Origin: Verrucomicrobia bacterium UBA1200
GTDB taxonomy: Bacteria; Verrucomicrobiota; Kiritimatiellia; RFP12; UBA1067
DNA: 64,000 bases
Reading direction: 5' to 3'
NCBI GenBank assembly: GCA_002309765.1
Contig: DBXY01000056.1
Coordinates: 1,625-65,624, forward strand
This document shows, in pieces, positions 39,882 to 47,986 of the stretch (its first letter is position 1; each line of letters begins with the position of its first letter). The position numbers and the translations under genes were made by a program. The notes under the pieces are model-generated. The model was not told the origin of the DNA and made no database searches. It saw only the letters and a program-made list of their open reading frames with translations.

Positions 39882-41945
39882 TCAATCCATAAACCGAACC
39901 GGACCTAAAAGCCCGGATTTCCTTACTGGCCAGCCGGAAGCGTCAAGACGGTGGTATGCTGTGTCCACGATGTTGATGTCGCCGAAATACTTCCAGTTCA
40001 CTTTTCTTCGGTCTAGATCGCGGATGCGGTTGGCTCCGAGATTCGTCACCTCCACTTCGATCCGGTTCCCTTTCGTCTTGACGAGACCGGCCGGAATATC
40101 GAACCGGTAGGGCGGCATGAAACGAACACCGATATCTTTGCCGTTCAGCCGGACGCGAGCAATCTCTTTGACTTCGCCGAGGTCGAGCGTGGGACACTCC
40201 GGCTTGTCGCAGTCAAAGGACGCCGAGTAGCGCATTGTGCCGGAGAATGCCTCGTCCCACGAGTCCCAGCCCGCCAGCGTGTCAATCGTACGCGGTGCCG
40301 GCATTGCCGGTCCGCCGCAGACGGGCGAAACCTCCCACGGTCCGCTGATGCCAAAACTGTTTTGGCTACCGACAGGGTTGGCGTTGATGGCAAGGACTTC
40401 AAAACTGTCGCCGATAAAGAATGCGGAATGTCCCGGTTCAAGCGTCCGATTAGCGGTTTCTACGATTTTTCCCGAAAGCGGGTCCATTGCGGTGAACGGT
40501 TTCGCGGAACGCACTTCGCGCGCTTTGCCGCTTTGGTTGACGACAAAGTAGGCCGTCTTTCCGTCCGGGGTCCGCCAGCGCGTTGCCATAAGTCCGTTCG
40601 CGTCCGGGATGAACGGCATCGTCCGCGCCGCTTTGGGTTCCTCATCTTTTTCCGGGTCGATGATTTCGGCGTAGCGCGATTTGTTGATGGCGGAATCGGC
40701 CAGCTGGCGCGGAGAGATGTAGTCGAAGGCGTATCCCGCGTTGTACAGCCGCTTGGCGAGCTTGCCGACCTTTTCTCCGTAGAACCAGCCATCGCCGTGA
40801 ACGGACATCTGTTTGTTGAAATTGCCCGATTTCTTTCTAAAGGGGTCGGGATCCCAGAGGATTAACAGATCATTGTCGCACCGCCAGGTTTGGAATAACG
40901 ACTGGCATCTCGTGATATAGCCGTTCAGTTCCCCGACTTCCCGCCAGATCGGATTGCGCGGATTCATTTCTAGGCTGGCGTAAAAGCACCAACCCGGCCA
41001 AGCCGCGTCAACCGGCGAATAACACATGCCGTGGTAGAATATGTGGTTCACGCCGGAAAGGAAGAGCCGGTCGATGAACTGCTTGATTTCCGCCGGGCGC
41101 TCGCAGAAGTGCTCATCGATCCAGGTGCAGGTTTCCGAGCTGACGAGCGTTGTTCCTTTGACGTGGGCGGCGGACGAGGCGAATTTCGATATGAGGATAT
41201 CGCGGGACTTGCCGAACATCTCCGTTTCCGGGATATCCGCGAGGCCGTAGAGATCAAGCCAGTTGGCGGGGCTGCCGTGCGCCTCGTTGCGGGTCAGGTA
41301 TCCGTTATCGCGGCACCAGTCGGCCCATACCTTGAAAGTGGCGATTTGCGCTTCGTCGATGTCCTGCCCTTCGCGCGGCTTTGCGCCGTAATACTCATAG
41401 GAATCGTGGTAGAACGCCCTCGGCCGCTCGGCCTTGCCGCCTTTGCCGAACAGCGGTTCGAAGGCGGCGACGTGAGCTTTCATCGCCTCGGGGTTGTACG
41501 GGTCGAGCATAAAGCCCGTGCCGCCGGGGCCGGCCCGTTTGACTTTTATCCGTGATGAAGCGGCTAGGTCCTCCGAAATCCAAGGTCCGCCGAAACACCA
41601 GCCGGCACCCATCGTGAGGTCGATTTCGAGACCGTGGGCCCTCGCCTTGCGTGCCGCCATATTCCACGCCTCCACCCATTCTGGAGAGAACAGCGTTTTC
41701 CATCCGCTACGATAGCAGTTGTCCGGGCCGTTCATCCCGTAGATGTGGATAACGTGGAAACCGCCGAACCCCTTGGCCTCCAGTTCGGCGCACTGGTTTT
41801 CCAGCCCCTGCGCATCGACTCCGCTCGCCGGCCACCAGTTGTACACCCAGGGACGCATCTCCCGCGTCGGTTTCGGCCATGACGGCGCGGCGGCGTGTGC
41901 GCACAATGTCACTACACCGAGAACCGCAAAGATTCCATTCTTCAT
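39882..41945 (-). CDS. Exported GH106-like alpha-L-rhamnosidase
   Basis: A 687-aa protein. ATG 41945 follows GGAGG and gives a signal peptide (MKNGIFAVLGVVTLCAHAA); an upstream in-frame extension of 74 codons is repeat-derived. The N-terminal half has the GH106-type barrel opening (RPWVYNWWPASG, GFGGFHVIHIYG, EIDLTMGAGWCFGGPWI) and later HDSYEYYG and SSETCTWIDEHF. The last 150 residues form a GH2-like sugar-binding sandwich (CPTLDLGEVKEIARVRLNGK). It would remove rhamnose from plant or bacterial polysaccharides. The partial gene at 63505-64000 ends with the same domain. Confidence 0.8.
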   Translation of the reverse strand: MKNGIFAVLGVVTLCAHAAAPSWPKPTREMRPWVYNWWPASGVDAQGLENQCAELEAKGFGGFHVIHIYGMNGPDNCYRSGWKTLFSPEWVEAWNMAARKARAHGLEIDLTMGAGWCFGGPWISEDLAASSRIKVKRAGPGGTGFMLDPYNPEAMKAHVAAFEPLFGKGGKAERPRAFYHDSYEYYGAKPREGQDIDEAQIATFKVWADWCRDNGYLTRNEAHGSPANWLDLYGLADIPETEMFGKSRDILISKFASSAAHVKGTTLVSSETCTWIDEHFCERPAEIKQFIDRLFLSGVNHIFYHGMCYSPVDAAWPGWCFYASLEMNPRNPIWREVGELNGYITRCQSLFQTWRCDNDLLILWDPDPFRKKSGNFNKQMSVHGDGWFYGEKVGKLAKRLYNAGYAFDYISPRQLADSAINKSRYAEIIDPEKDEEPKAARTMPFIPDANGLMATRWRTPDGKTAYFVVNQSGKAREVRSAKPFTAMDPLSGKIVETANRTLEPGHSAFFIGDSFEVLAINANPVGSQNSFGISGPWEVSPVCGGPAMPAPRTIDTLAGWDSWDEAFSGTMRYSASFDCDKPECPTLDLGEVKEIARVRLNGKDIGVRFMPPYRFDIPAGLVKTKGNRIEVEVTNLGANRIRDLDRRKVNWKYFGDINIVDTAYHRLDASGWPVRKSGLLGPVRFMD

Positions 41946-41995
41946 GTAACAGCCCCTCCGTTCGTTTAAGGTAATTCCACAAGACAGATGCAATA

Positions 41996-42025
41996 ATGAT
42001 AATACAAACCAAGTGTCGGTGTCAA
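41996..42025 (-). promoter_or_regulatory. Promoter of the rhamnosidase gene
   Basis: Minus-strand -35 TTGACA (42025-42020, full match), 18-base spacer, -10 TATCAT (42001-41996), about 50 bases before the start codon. Confidence 0.65.
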
Positions 42026-42074
42026 CCCAACATCCATACCCATCGGCGGAGGAGGAACCACCAAAAGGAATGAA

Positions 42075-42175
42075 AAATGAAGAGAGAAGAATGAAGAATT
42101 GAGGCAACAATTTTTCACTTTTAATTCTTAGCTTTTCATTTTCCCAACCACCTAACCACCGCACCACCTAACCCC
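42075..42175. repeat. Long dispersed repeat, inverted copy of 16597-16705
   Basis: GAAGAATGAAGAATT words, then 61 bases (42087-42147) identical in inverse orientation to 16622-16682, then CCACCTAACCACCGCACC words. In one frame it encodes the peptide NEKLRIKSEKLLPQFFIL, which I regard as repeat translation, not protein. Confidence 0.8.
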
Positions 42176-42341
42176 CTATAACCCCGCGGTACCATGTCCA
42201 TGCTTGCGTTTATGGGGGGAATATGCCATACTGTCCTTATTCGCACCGTGGTTCTTCGGCGGAGCCGGGGTGTTTTGCGGGTGACTCGGTATGTAAACGG
42301 CTTGAACGGGGATCGCAGTCGCCTTACGGAGGAATGCCAAT

Positions 42342-44303
42342 ATGAAAAATGATGTTGTTTCCCAAGTTTTGCGCTCTTTTCTGAGTATGGCCCTGCTGGT
42401 CGTCGGTACAACTTTCGTTGCAAACGCGGGGGAGGTGGTTACCGCCTCGTCGTTTGGCTTCGATCCGACGGATTCGACCGCAATTCTCCAGAAAGCGCTT
42501 GATTCCGGCGCGCGGAAGATAGTGATCGACAAGCAGTCCTCCCCGTGGGTCACGCGCCCCCTTTTCGGGCGTTCCAACTGTGAAATCGTCTTCGAGCGCG
42601 GTGTGGAGGTGGTCGCGAAGAAGGGCGAATACCTTGGCAAGAACGACTCGCTCCTTACGCTGAAGTGTGCCGAAAATGTCAAGATAAGCGGTTACGGGGC
42701 GGTGTTGCGGATGCACCGTGACGATTATGCGGCTAAACCATACGAAAAAGCCGAGTGGCGGATGAACATCAACCTTTTGAGTTGCCGGAACGTGACCATC
42801 GAGGGGCTAACGCTTCTCGAATCGGGCGGCGACGGCGTGTATGTGGGGGTGTCGGGAAAGAACGGTCCTTGCCAAGACATCGTGTTGCGGGATCTGGTCT
42901 GCGACCGCCAGTATCGGCAAGGCATCAGCGTAATCTCCGCGCGCAATCTTTTAATTGAGCGGTGCATTTTGCGCGGTACCGGCGGTACCGCCCCAGCGGC
43001 GGGTATCGACTTCGAGCCGAACCATCCCCACGAAGAACTCACCGGCATTGAGATGCGCGACTGCACTATAACCGACAATCAGGGCATTGGCCTGGATTTT
43101 TATTTGGGCCAGCTCGACAGCACCTCCAAACCGGTTTCGATCAAAATCGTCAACTGCCGTTCACGCGGGAACGCGCACGGTTTTTCTTTTTCCAACGGCC
43201 GCAAGGAGACCTTCGTGAACGGACTTATTTCTTGCGATGACTGTTCGTTCGAGAATGAACGGGGTTGCGCGGTGCGCCTTATCCGCAAGCCAGCGGATTC
43301 GGTACTGGTGGCGTTTAAAAACTGCAGTTTTATCAATTGCCAGACTAATGCCGCAACGGCGAGTAAGGTGACGGATATGTCGATAGGTGACACATCGCCG
43401 GGCGGAGCGCCAACCGACGGGGTTTCGTTCATAGACTGTACGGTGCGCCAGCCCGTGGCGCGGGATTGGCTGCCGCGCACGTTGAACGCCCTTGCCGCCG
43501 AATTGCCATCGCGCATTTCCGGAAACCTGACGGTCATCTCGCCGTCCGGTACCAGCAGACACGTTCTTGACGAATCCTGGTGTGCTAAGTATTTCGCCAA
43601 ACCTATTTTAGCCGGGGCGCCCAAGCGGCAAACCTTCGATCCCGCCGCCACCCATCCTTTCGACGCCTGTCCGGGCGAACTGGTACGGCTGAAACCTTTC
43701 CGTTTCCGTAACGGAGTGACCTATCGGTTCTTCATGGTAGCACCCGGCGAAGCCAAGTTTTCGGGGCGCTTCGCCAAAGTCGGGCGTCCGGCTTTTGCCC
43801 CCAAACCGGTGGTAATCAAAGACGCTTCGGGTAAAGTTTGTGCCACTATTCCTTTGACCGGTGCCGAAGAGACCCCATTCCGGTTTCAAGCGAAGGCGGC
43901 GGGATTTTACACGATGACCGCCGATGCCGACAGCCATGCGTTCGGTCTATCGGCGACCTCTGTGCCAATTGCCGTGGTGTCCACAGGGCTCACCCGCTCC
44001 ATTTATGCCACGCAAGGAACACTATTTTTCCGGGTTGCCGCCGACACGCCTTTCTTCGTAGCGGTTTCCGGGTCGGACGTTTCGGAGCTTGTCCGCGCCA
44101 AAGTGTCAAATCCGTCTGGCGAGAACGTCTGGGAAGGCGATCGGATTGCGGGATGGACGGTTTACCGTTCAGACGCCCGCCCGGCGGAGGGGCTTTGGGG
44201 CATTACTTTTAGCCGTCCCACGGAAGGCGCTTTTGAGGATTTCTCCGTCCTTCAGCAGGGCGCCGCGCCTGATTTCTTCCTTACCAAGGAAAAATGCTGG
44301 TAA
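42342..44303 (+). CDS. Exported right-handed beta-helix protein (polysaccharide lyase/hydrolase-like)
   Basis: A 653-aa protein with a signal peptide (about 1-29, ending NAG). The ATG at 42342 follows GGAGG. Residues about 35-400 are beta-helix coils with repeated pattern (VKISGYGAVLRMH, VTIEGLTLLESGGDGVYVG, LLIERCILRGTGG, IEMRDCTITDNQGIGLDFY, CDDCSFENERGCAVRL), as in pectate-lyase/GH28-type folds. Residues 430-650 are beta-sandwich domains. The catalytic residues of a named family are not evident. It lies head-to-head with the rhamnosidase gene, so rhamnogalacturonan-type substrates are plausible. Confidence 0.7.
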   Translation: MKNDVVSQVLRSFLSMALLVVGTTFVANAGEVVTASSFGFDPTDSTAILQKALDSGARKIVIDKQSSPWVTRPLFGRSNCEIVFERGVEVVAKKGEYLGKNDSLLTLKCAENVKISGYGAVLRMHRDDYAAKPYEKAEWRMNINLLSCRNVTIEGLTLLESGGDGVYVGVSGKNGPCQDIVLRDLVCDRQYRQGISVISARNLLIERCILRGTGGTAPAAGIDFEPNHPHEELTGIEMRDCTITDNQGIGLDFYLGQLDSTSKPVSIKIVNCRSRGNAHGFSFSNGRKETFVNGLISCDDCSFENERGCAVRLIRKPADSVLVAFKNCSFINCQTNAATASKVTDMSIGDTSPGGAPTDGVSFIDCTVRQPVARDWLPRTLNALAAELPSRISGNLTVISPSGTSRHVLDESWCAKYFAKPILAGAPKRQTFDPAATHPFDACPGELVRLKPFRFRNGVTYRFFMVAPGEAKFSGRFAKVGRPAFAPKPVVIKDASGKVCATIPLTGAEETPFRFQAKAAGFYTMTADADSHAFGLSATSVPIAVVSTGLTRSIYATQGTLFFRVAADTPFFVAVSGSDVSELVRAKVSNPSGENVWEGDRIAGWTVYRSDARPAEGLWGITFSRPTEGAFEDFSVLQQGAAPDFFLTKEKCW

Positions 44304-44363
44304 CTAAATTCCAGATTGCGAAAATCGGGGATACAACGTCAAAGAAACCGTTGAGCCTCTGAT

Positions 44364-44401
44364 AAAAAAACGGCGGATACGGGCTTGCGCCCATACCCGC
44401 C
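44364..44401 (-). terminator. Intrinsic terminator of the candidate small RNA
   Basis: On the minus strand GGCGGGTATGGGC pairs with GCCCGTATCCGCC around a GCAA tetraloop, followed by G and seven T. Two pairs are G-U on this strand and become A-C mismatches on the other, so the minus strand is the structured one. The next minus-strand CDS upstream is far away, so this terminator must serve a non-coding transcript. Confidence 0.75.
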
Positions 44402-44514
44402 ATCAGGGAGGACATATATTATTCGGTAACCGTGCAGGGGGGCTGCACCGCGCAATCACGGGGGAAGCGTTGCGCCAGGTTGCCGGTTGTCGACCTAGGA
44501 TGGTCGAACAACGG
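44364..44514 (-). ncRNA. Candidate structured small RNA with C-rich loops
   Basis: A minus-strand unit with no CDS. A promoter-like pair (44522-44549) precedes a hairpin (GTTGTTCGACC/GGTCGACAAC, 44512-44486), an 8-bp closing stem with one mismatch (44485-44478 with 44431-44424) that encloses two hairpins, an unpaired GTCCTCCC segment (44413-44406), and a terminator. One enclosed hairpin has loop CGCTTCCCCCGTGA, the other loop CCCCC. Unpaired C-rich runs facing outward are a hallmark of small RNAs that bind Shine-Dalgarno sequences. It does not fit SRP RNA, 6S RNA, tmRNA or RNase P as far as I can see. Confidence 0.5.
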
Positions 44515-44521
44515 CGCACAC

Positions 44522-44549
44522 ATTACCATATTCATGTTAAAGAAGTCAA
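44522..44549 (-). promoter_or_regulatory. Candidate promoter of the small RNA
   Basis: Minus-strand -35 TTGACT (44549-44544), 16-base spacer, -10 GGTAAT (44527-44522). Start of transcription expected near 44514. Confidence 0.4.
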
Positions 44550-44677
44550 TCCTAAAAATCACAGTAAAATAATCGTCAAAAGTGTATGTGGTAAAATCCG
44601 CTTGTCTTGGTTCCTCATTCTTGTTATATTGTTGGCAGTAATCTAGAGGTTAGGTGTTTTTCAATGAAAGGGAAACC

Positions 44678-46768
44678 ATGGTTAACAGAATGATGATGGC
44701 GGCCGCGGTATGCGCGGCGGCGGTTGCGTTTCCGAATGTTGACGCCCATGCGAAACCCGTCTCGGCGACGCCGTTTGCGGACAACATGGTGTTGCAGCGC
44801 GAGATGAAGGTTCCTGTTTGGGGGACGGCGGCTCCGGGGGAGAAAGTGACGGTGGCTTTCGCAGGGCAGACTAAGGAGACAACGGCAGACGCTAAGGGCG
44901 CGTGGCGTGTAACCCTTGACCCGATGGTGGCTTCCAAGGAGCCGAAGACCATGCGCATCGCGGGTGCCGATGGTTCGGAGGAAATCGGTAACGTTCTTGT
45001 CGGAGAGGTCTGGTTCGCAAGCGGGCAGAGCAACATGGAGTGCCCGATCTGGGGCGGCAATCCTCGCTTTCGCGACGGAAACGGCGCGTTGATGGTCGCT
45101 TCGACGCGTCGTCCCTTCATACGCTACGCGAAGAACGCGAAGAACTGCTCGCGTACCCCCCGCCTTGGATGGAAGGCGCAATGGCGCGACTTCTCTCCCG
45201 AGTCTTTCAAGGCGACGATGGGTTACAACCTGTCGGCTGTCGCGTTTTATTACGCGCTCGAAATTTACGGTGCGCTAGACATCCCGGTCGGCGTGGTAGA
45301 TTCGAGCTGGGGCGGGACGCGTATTGAGCCGTGGGTTCCCGCAAGCACCTTTAACAAGGACTTCGTTGTTCCGGAGAAGGTCGGTCCGCAGACGCCGACG
45401 ACGCTGTGGAACGGAATGGTAGCGGGGTGGGCTCCGATGGCGATGCGCGGCTTCATCTGGTACCAGGGTTGTTCCAATGCTGGCGAGGGCGACGCATACC
45501 GCGCCAAGATGCATCTTCTTTATGACGGATGGGCGAAGGAATTCGAGAATCCCGGTTTGAGCTTGTATTTCGTCCAGCTTGCGCCGTTCAGCAAGAGTTG
45601 GTTTGACATCCAGCTCGCGCAGGCCAAGTTCGCGGCGGAGGAGAAAAACGCCGCGCTAGTGACAACGTGCGATGTCGGCAACTTTGCTGACATCCATCCG
45701 AACTGCAAAGAGCCGGTCGCAAAACGTCTCGCGCTGCACGCGCTTAAGCGCGACTACGGTTTTGCGAACGTTATCGACGAGTCGCCGACTCTCAGCAACT
45801 GGAAGATCGACGACGGCAAATTCGTCATGTCATTCGACCGCGCGTCCGCATGGTATGCGTACAACGCCGATCGCAAGGTGGCGGAAGGGTTTGAGGTTGC
45901 GGGGGCGGAAGGGCCGTTCGTGCCCGCGAAGATCGTCAACTCCGGCGCAAACGGGAACCTCAAAGGCGCCGAACTGATTGTGGCTGCGGATGGCGTTACC
46001 GCGCCGCGCAGATTGCGGTATCTCGCCTCCAAGCCGTGGATCGGTTCGCTGTACTCCGCCGATTCGGGGCTTCCTCTCGGACCTTTTGAGATCGACGCAA
46101 GAGTCCCCTCTGAACACCGTAGGGAAAATTCGGACGCCAAACCGGGCGATGCGCTCAAGGTTGCGGAACTGGCGGGATTCCGCAAGATTCTTGAGGCGGA
46201 TCTGCCGACGTGGAAGTTCGCCGGATACTCCTTTGATGAATCTAAGAAAGCGGGGGCGTTCTCCCGTGTCGCATACGTCCTTGAACTCGGGTATCCGGAC
46301 GGATCGGTGGACTGGGTGTTCACGGCGATGGACGCTTTCACGGACGACGCCTGGAAACTCGGTGTACCAACCGTGAGTAAAGAGACCTTCCAGCGGCGCG
46401 TGACCAACCTTTCCGTTCGTTCGAATGTCAAGACCGTGGAAGAGGGTAACTTTGCGGAAGGTGGAGTTGTTGAGTTTTTCAACACGAATTACAAACCTGA
46501 TAAAGGGTTGTCCGAATTGTCCGAAGGCGACCAGTTGAAATACGACTTTAATGATTCCCCCGTTGGCGAACCGGGAGGGTATGGCTGCATGCAGGTACAC
46601 AACGCAAAACGCGGCGTGACCATTTTTGCATACAACCACTTCAACGGAGGGGGAGTGGTGGACATTGGAATCGGGACGAATACGGCCGGGGAACAGCCCG
46701 ACTGGACGTTCTTCGGCAACGCGAGCGACTACACGACCCGTCGCCTGATAATTCTTGTGGCTCCATAG
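44678..46768 (+). CDS. Exported sialate O-acetylesterase-like SGNH esterase
   Basis: A 696-aa protein. ATG 44678 is preferred (AAAGGG just upstream) and opens a signal peptide ending DAHA. A beta-sandwich (about 30-110) precedes the SGNH domain with block I GEVWFASGQSNMECPIWGG (catalytic Ser in GQSNM), VVDSSWGGTRIEPW, FIWYQGCSNA (the GxxN-type block), and a DIHPN segment with the catalytic Asp/His. The C-terminal ~200 residues are an extra beta-rich domain. Such enzymes remove acetyl groups from sugars; in plant-glycan clusters they may act on acetylated xylan or pectin rather than sialate. Confidence 0.85.
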   Translation: MVNRMMMAAAVCAAAVAFPNVDAHAKPVSATPFADNMVLQREMKVPVWGTAAPGEKVTVAFAGQTKETTADAKGAWRVTLDPMVASKEPKTMRIAGADGSEEIGNVLVGEVWFASGQSNMECPIWGGNPRFRDGNGALMVASTRRPFIRYAKNAKNCSRTPRLGWKAQWRDFSPESFKATMGYNLSAVAFYYALEIYGALDIPVGVVDSSWGGTRIEPWVPASTFNKDFVVPEKVGPQTPTTLWNGMVAGWAPMAMRGFIWYQGCSNAGEGDAYRAKMHLLYDGWAKEFENPGLSLYFVQLAPFSKSWFDIQLAQAKFAAEEKNAALVTTCDVGNFADIHPNCKEPVAKRLALHALKRDYGFANVIDESPTLSNWKIDDGKFVMSFDRASAWYAYNADRKVAEGFEVAGAEGPFVPAKIVNSGANGNLKGAELIVAADGVTAPRRLRYLASKPWIGSLYSADSGLPLGPFEIDARVPSEHRRENSDAKPGDALKVAELAGFRKILEADLPTWKFAGYSFDESKKAGAFSRVAYVLELGYPDGSVDWVFTAMDAFTDDAWKLGVPTVSKETFQRRVTNLSVRSNVKTVEEGNFAEGGVVEFFNTNYKPDKGLSELSEGDQLKYDFNDSPVGEPGGYGCMQVHNAKRGVTIFAYNHFNGGGVVDIGIGTNTAGEQPDWTFFGNASDYTTRRLIILVAP

Positions 46769-46855
46769 CCGTAATATGCCAGCCCGCTATTTGTTGTCCA
46801 TGATACTGGATAGCTGGCGGGCGGCATGCATTTCAACGTTTATCGGAGGTTTAAA

Positions 46856-47770
46856 ATGCGGAGACGTGAATTTTTGCGCGGGGCCGGTTTGGCTGGCGGC
46901 GCGGTTTGTATGCTGAACGCCAAGGTGCTTTGGGGCGAGGAAGGGCAGGGACAGCCGCTGGTACGGTTCGGAATGGTTACGGATTTGCATTACGCCGACA
47001 TTCCGATGGGGGCAGCCGACGCCCCTATCGGCAACCGCCATTACCGCGAGTCCTGCATAAAACTGCGGGAGGCGGTCAACACGCTGAATTCGGTGAAGCC
47101 CGATTTCATGATCGAGCTGGGCGACTTTAAGGACCTTTCGCCCGACAAGGACCGCACCATCGCCTGTCTGGACGAAATCGAGGCGGTTTTTGCCGGTTTC
47201 AAGGGCGACCGTTACCACGTTTTGGGCAACCACGATTTCGACTGCCTATCCAAAGCGGAGTTTTTGTCGCACATTCGCAATGCCGGCCAGGATAAAACGT
47301 TGCCGCATTACTCGTTTGTTAAAAACGGGGTTACGTGCGTGGTTCTGGATGCTTGTTACAACGGGAAAATGGAGGATTACCAACCCGGCAACTGGACGTG
47401 GACCGTGGCCAACGTGCCACCGAAAGAGCTGGACTGGCTTAAGGAAACTTTAGCCAAGGCGCCGGGGCCGGCAATCGTTTTCTGCCATCAGCGGCTTGAC
47501 CCGAATGCCGAAATCAACCATGAGGTGCGAAACTCCAAAACGGTCCGCGCCGTACTTAAAGAGAGCGGCAAAGTTAAGGCGGTTTTCACCGGGCACGAGC
47601 ATTACGGAGGCACCTGCGAATTGGACGGCATTCCGTACTATTCGCTGCGTGCGCTGGTGGTCGGGACGGGGGAAACCTTTAACAGTTATGCGGTTGGCGA
47701 GCTTTACGCCGATGGCAAGGTTTGCGTTAAGGGATACCGCAAAGCGGTCGATTTTGTCCACGCCCGGTAG
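46856..47770 (+). CDS. Tat-exported calcineurin-like metallophosphoesterase
   Basis: A 304-aa protein, ATG 46856 after CGGAGG. A twin-arginine signal (MRRREFLRGAGLAGGAV) directs export of the folded, metal-loaded enzyme. Metallophosphoesterase motifs appear in order: DLHYAD, ELGDFKD, LGNHDFD, FCHQRLD and FTGHEHYGG. Substrate unknown, possibly a phosphodiester or phosphomonoester in the periplasm. A hairpin (GCCCGC...GCGGGC, about 46780-46822) lies in the gap after the esterase gene. The gene is followed by a terminator. Confidence 0.85.
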   Translation: MRRREFLRGAGLAGGAVCMLNAKVLWGEEGQGQPLVRFGMVTDLHYADIPMGAADAPIGNRHYRESCIKLREAVNTLNSVKPDFMIELGDFKDLSPDKDRTIACLDEIEAVFAGFKGDRYHVLGNHDFDCLSKAEFLSHIRNAGQDKTLPHYSFVKNGVTCVVLDACYNGKMEDYQPGNWTWTVANVPPKELDWLKETLAKAPGPAIVFCHQRLDPNAEINHEVRNSKTVRAVLKESGKVKAVFTGHEHYGGTCELDGIPYYSLRALVVGTGETFNSYAVGELYADGKVCVKGYRKAVDFVHAR

Positions 47771-47820
47771 TTTTTGTCGTTCGGCCATGTCTTAAGGGCC
47801 GTTTTATTGGTGTGACAGTT

Positions 47821-47880
47821 TTGTCCCAACATCCCCGCCTGATTGAGACATCGGGACAATCCGGCGGGGTTTTATTTTTT
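47821..47880 (+). terminator. Terminator with a competing hairpin
   Basis: CCCCGCC (47833-47839) pairs with GGCGGGG (47863-47869), followed by TTTTATTTTTT. TTGTCCC (47821-47827) can also pair with GGGACAA (47853-47859), and the two pairings interleave, so they exclude each other or form a pseudoknot. Confidence 0.65.
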
Positions 47881-47936
47881 GTTGAATTTTCTTAACATAA
47901 TGGAATGCTTTGGGTTGTGGATTATTGCGCATCGGG

Positions 47937-47954
47937 TTGGCACATACATTGCTT
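47937..47954 (+). promoter_or_regulatory. Sigma-54-type promoter upstream of grpE
   Basis: TTGGCAC-ATACA-TTGCTT matches the -24/-12 consensus (TGGCAC, five bases, TTGC). It lies 33 bases before the grpE start codon, so transcription would begin about 20 bases before the gene. Confidence 0.6.
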
Positions 47955-47986
47955 AATAATTTTAACCATTTTAGGAGTTGTGAACC

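Larger units (their letters stand above)
41946..42341. other. Divergent intergenic region
   Basis: A 396-base gap between the rhamnosidase gene (minus) and the beta-helix gene (plus). It holds the rhamnosidase promoter, the long dispersed repeat at 42075-42175, and about 160 bases before the beta-helix gene in which I see no clear promoter. Confidence 0.6.

Noticed and set aside
41946..42167. An N-terminal extension of 74 codons for the rhamnosidase gene
   Set aside because: It is encoded by the dispersed repeat; the start at 41945 has its own ribosome-binding site and a proper signal peptide.
44364..44514. SRP RNA, 6S RNA or tmRNA for the structured segment
   Set aside because: I see no SRP GGUCAGG...AGCAGC loop, no long 6S-type central bubble, and no tRNA-like end; left as an unassigned candidate.
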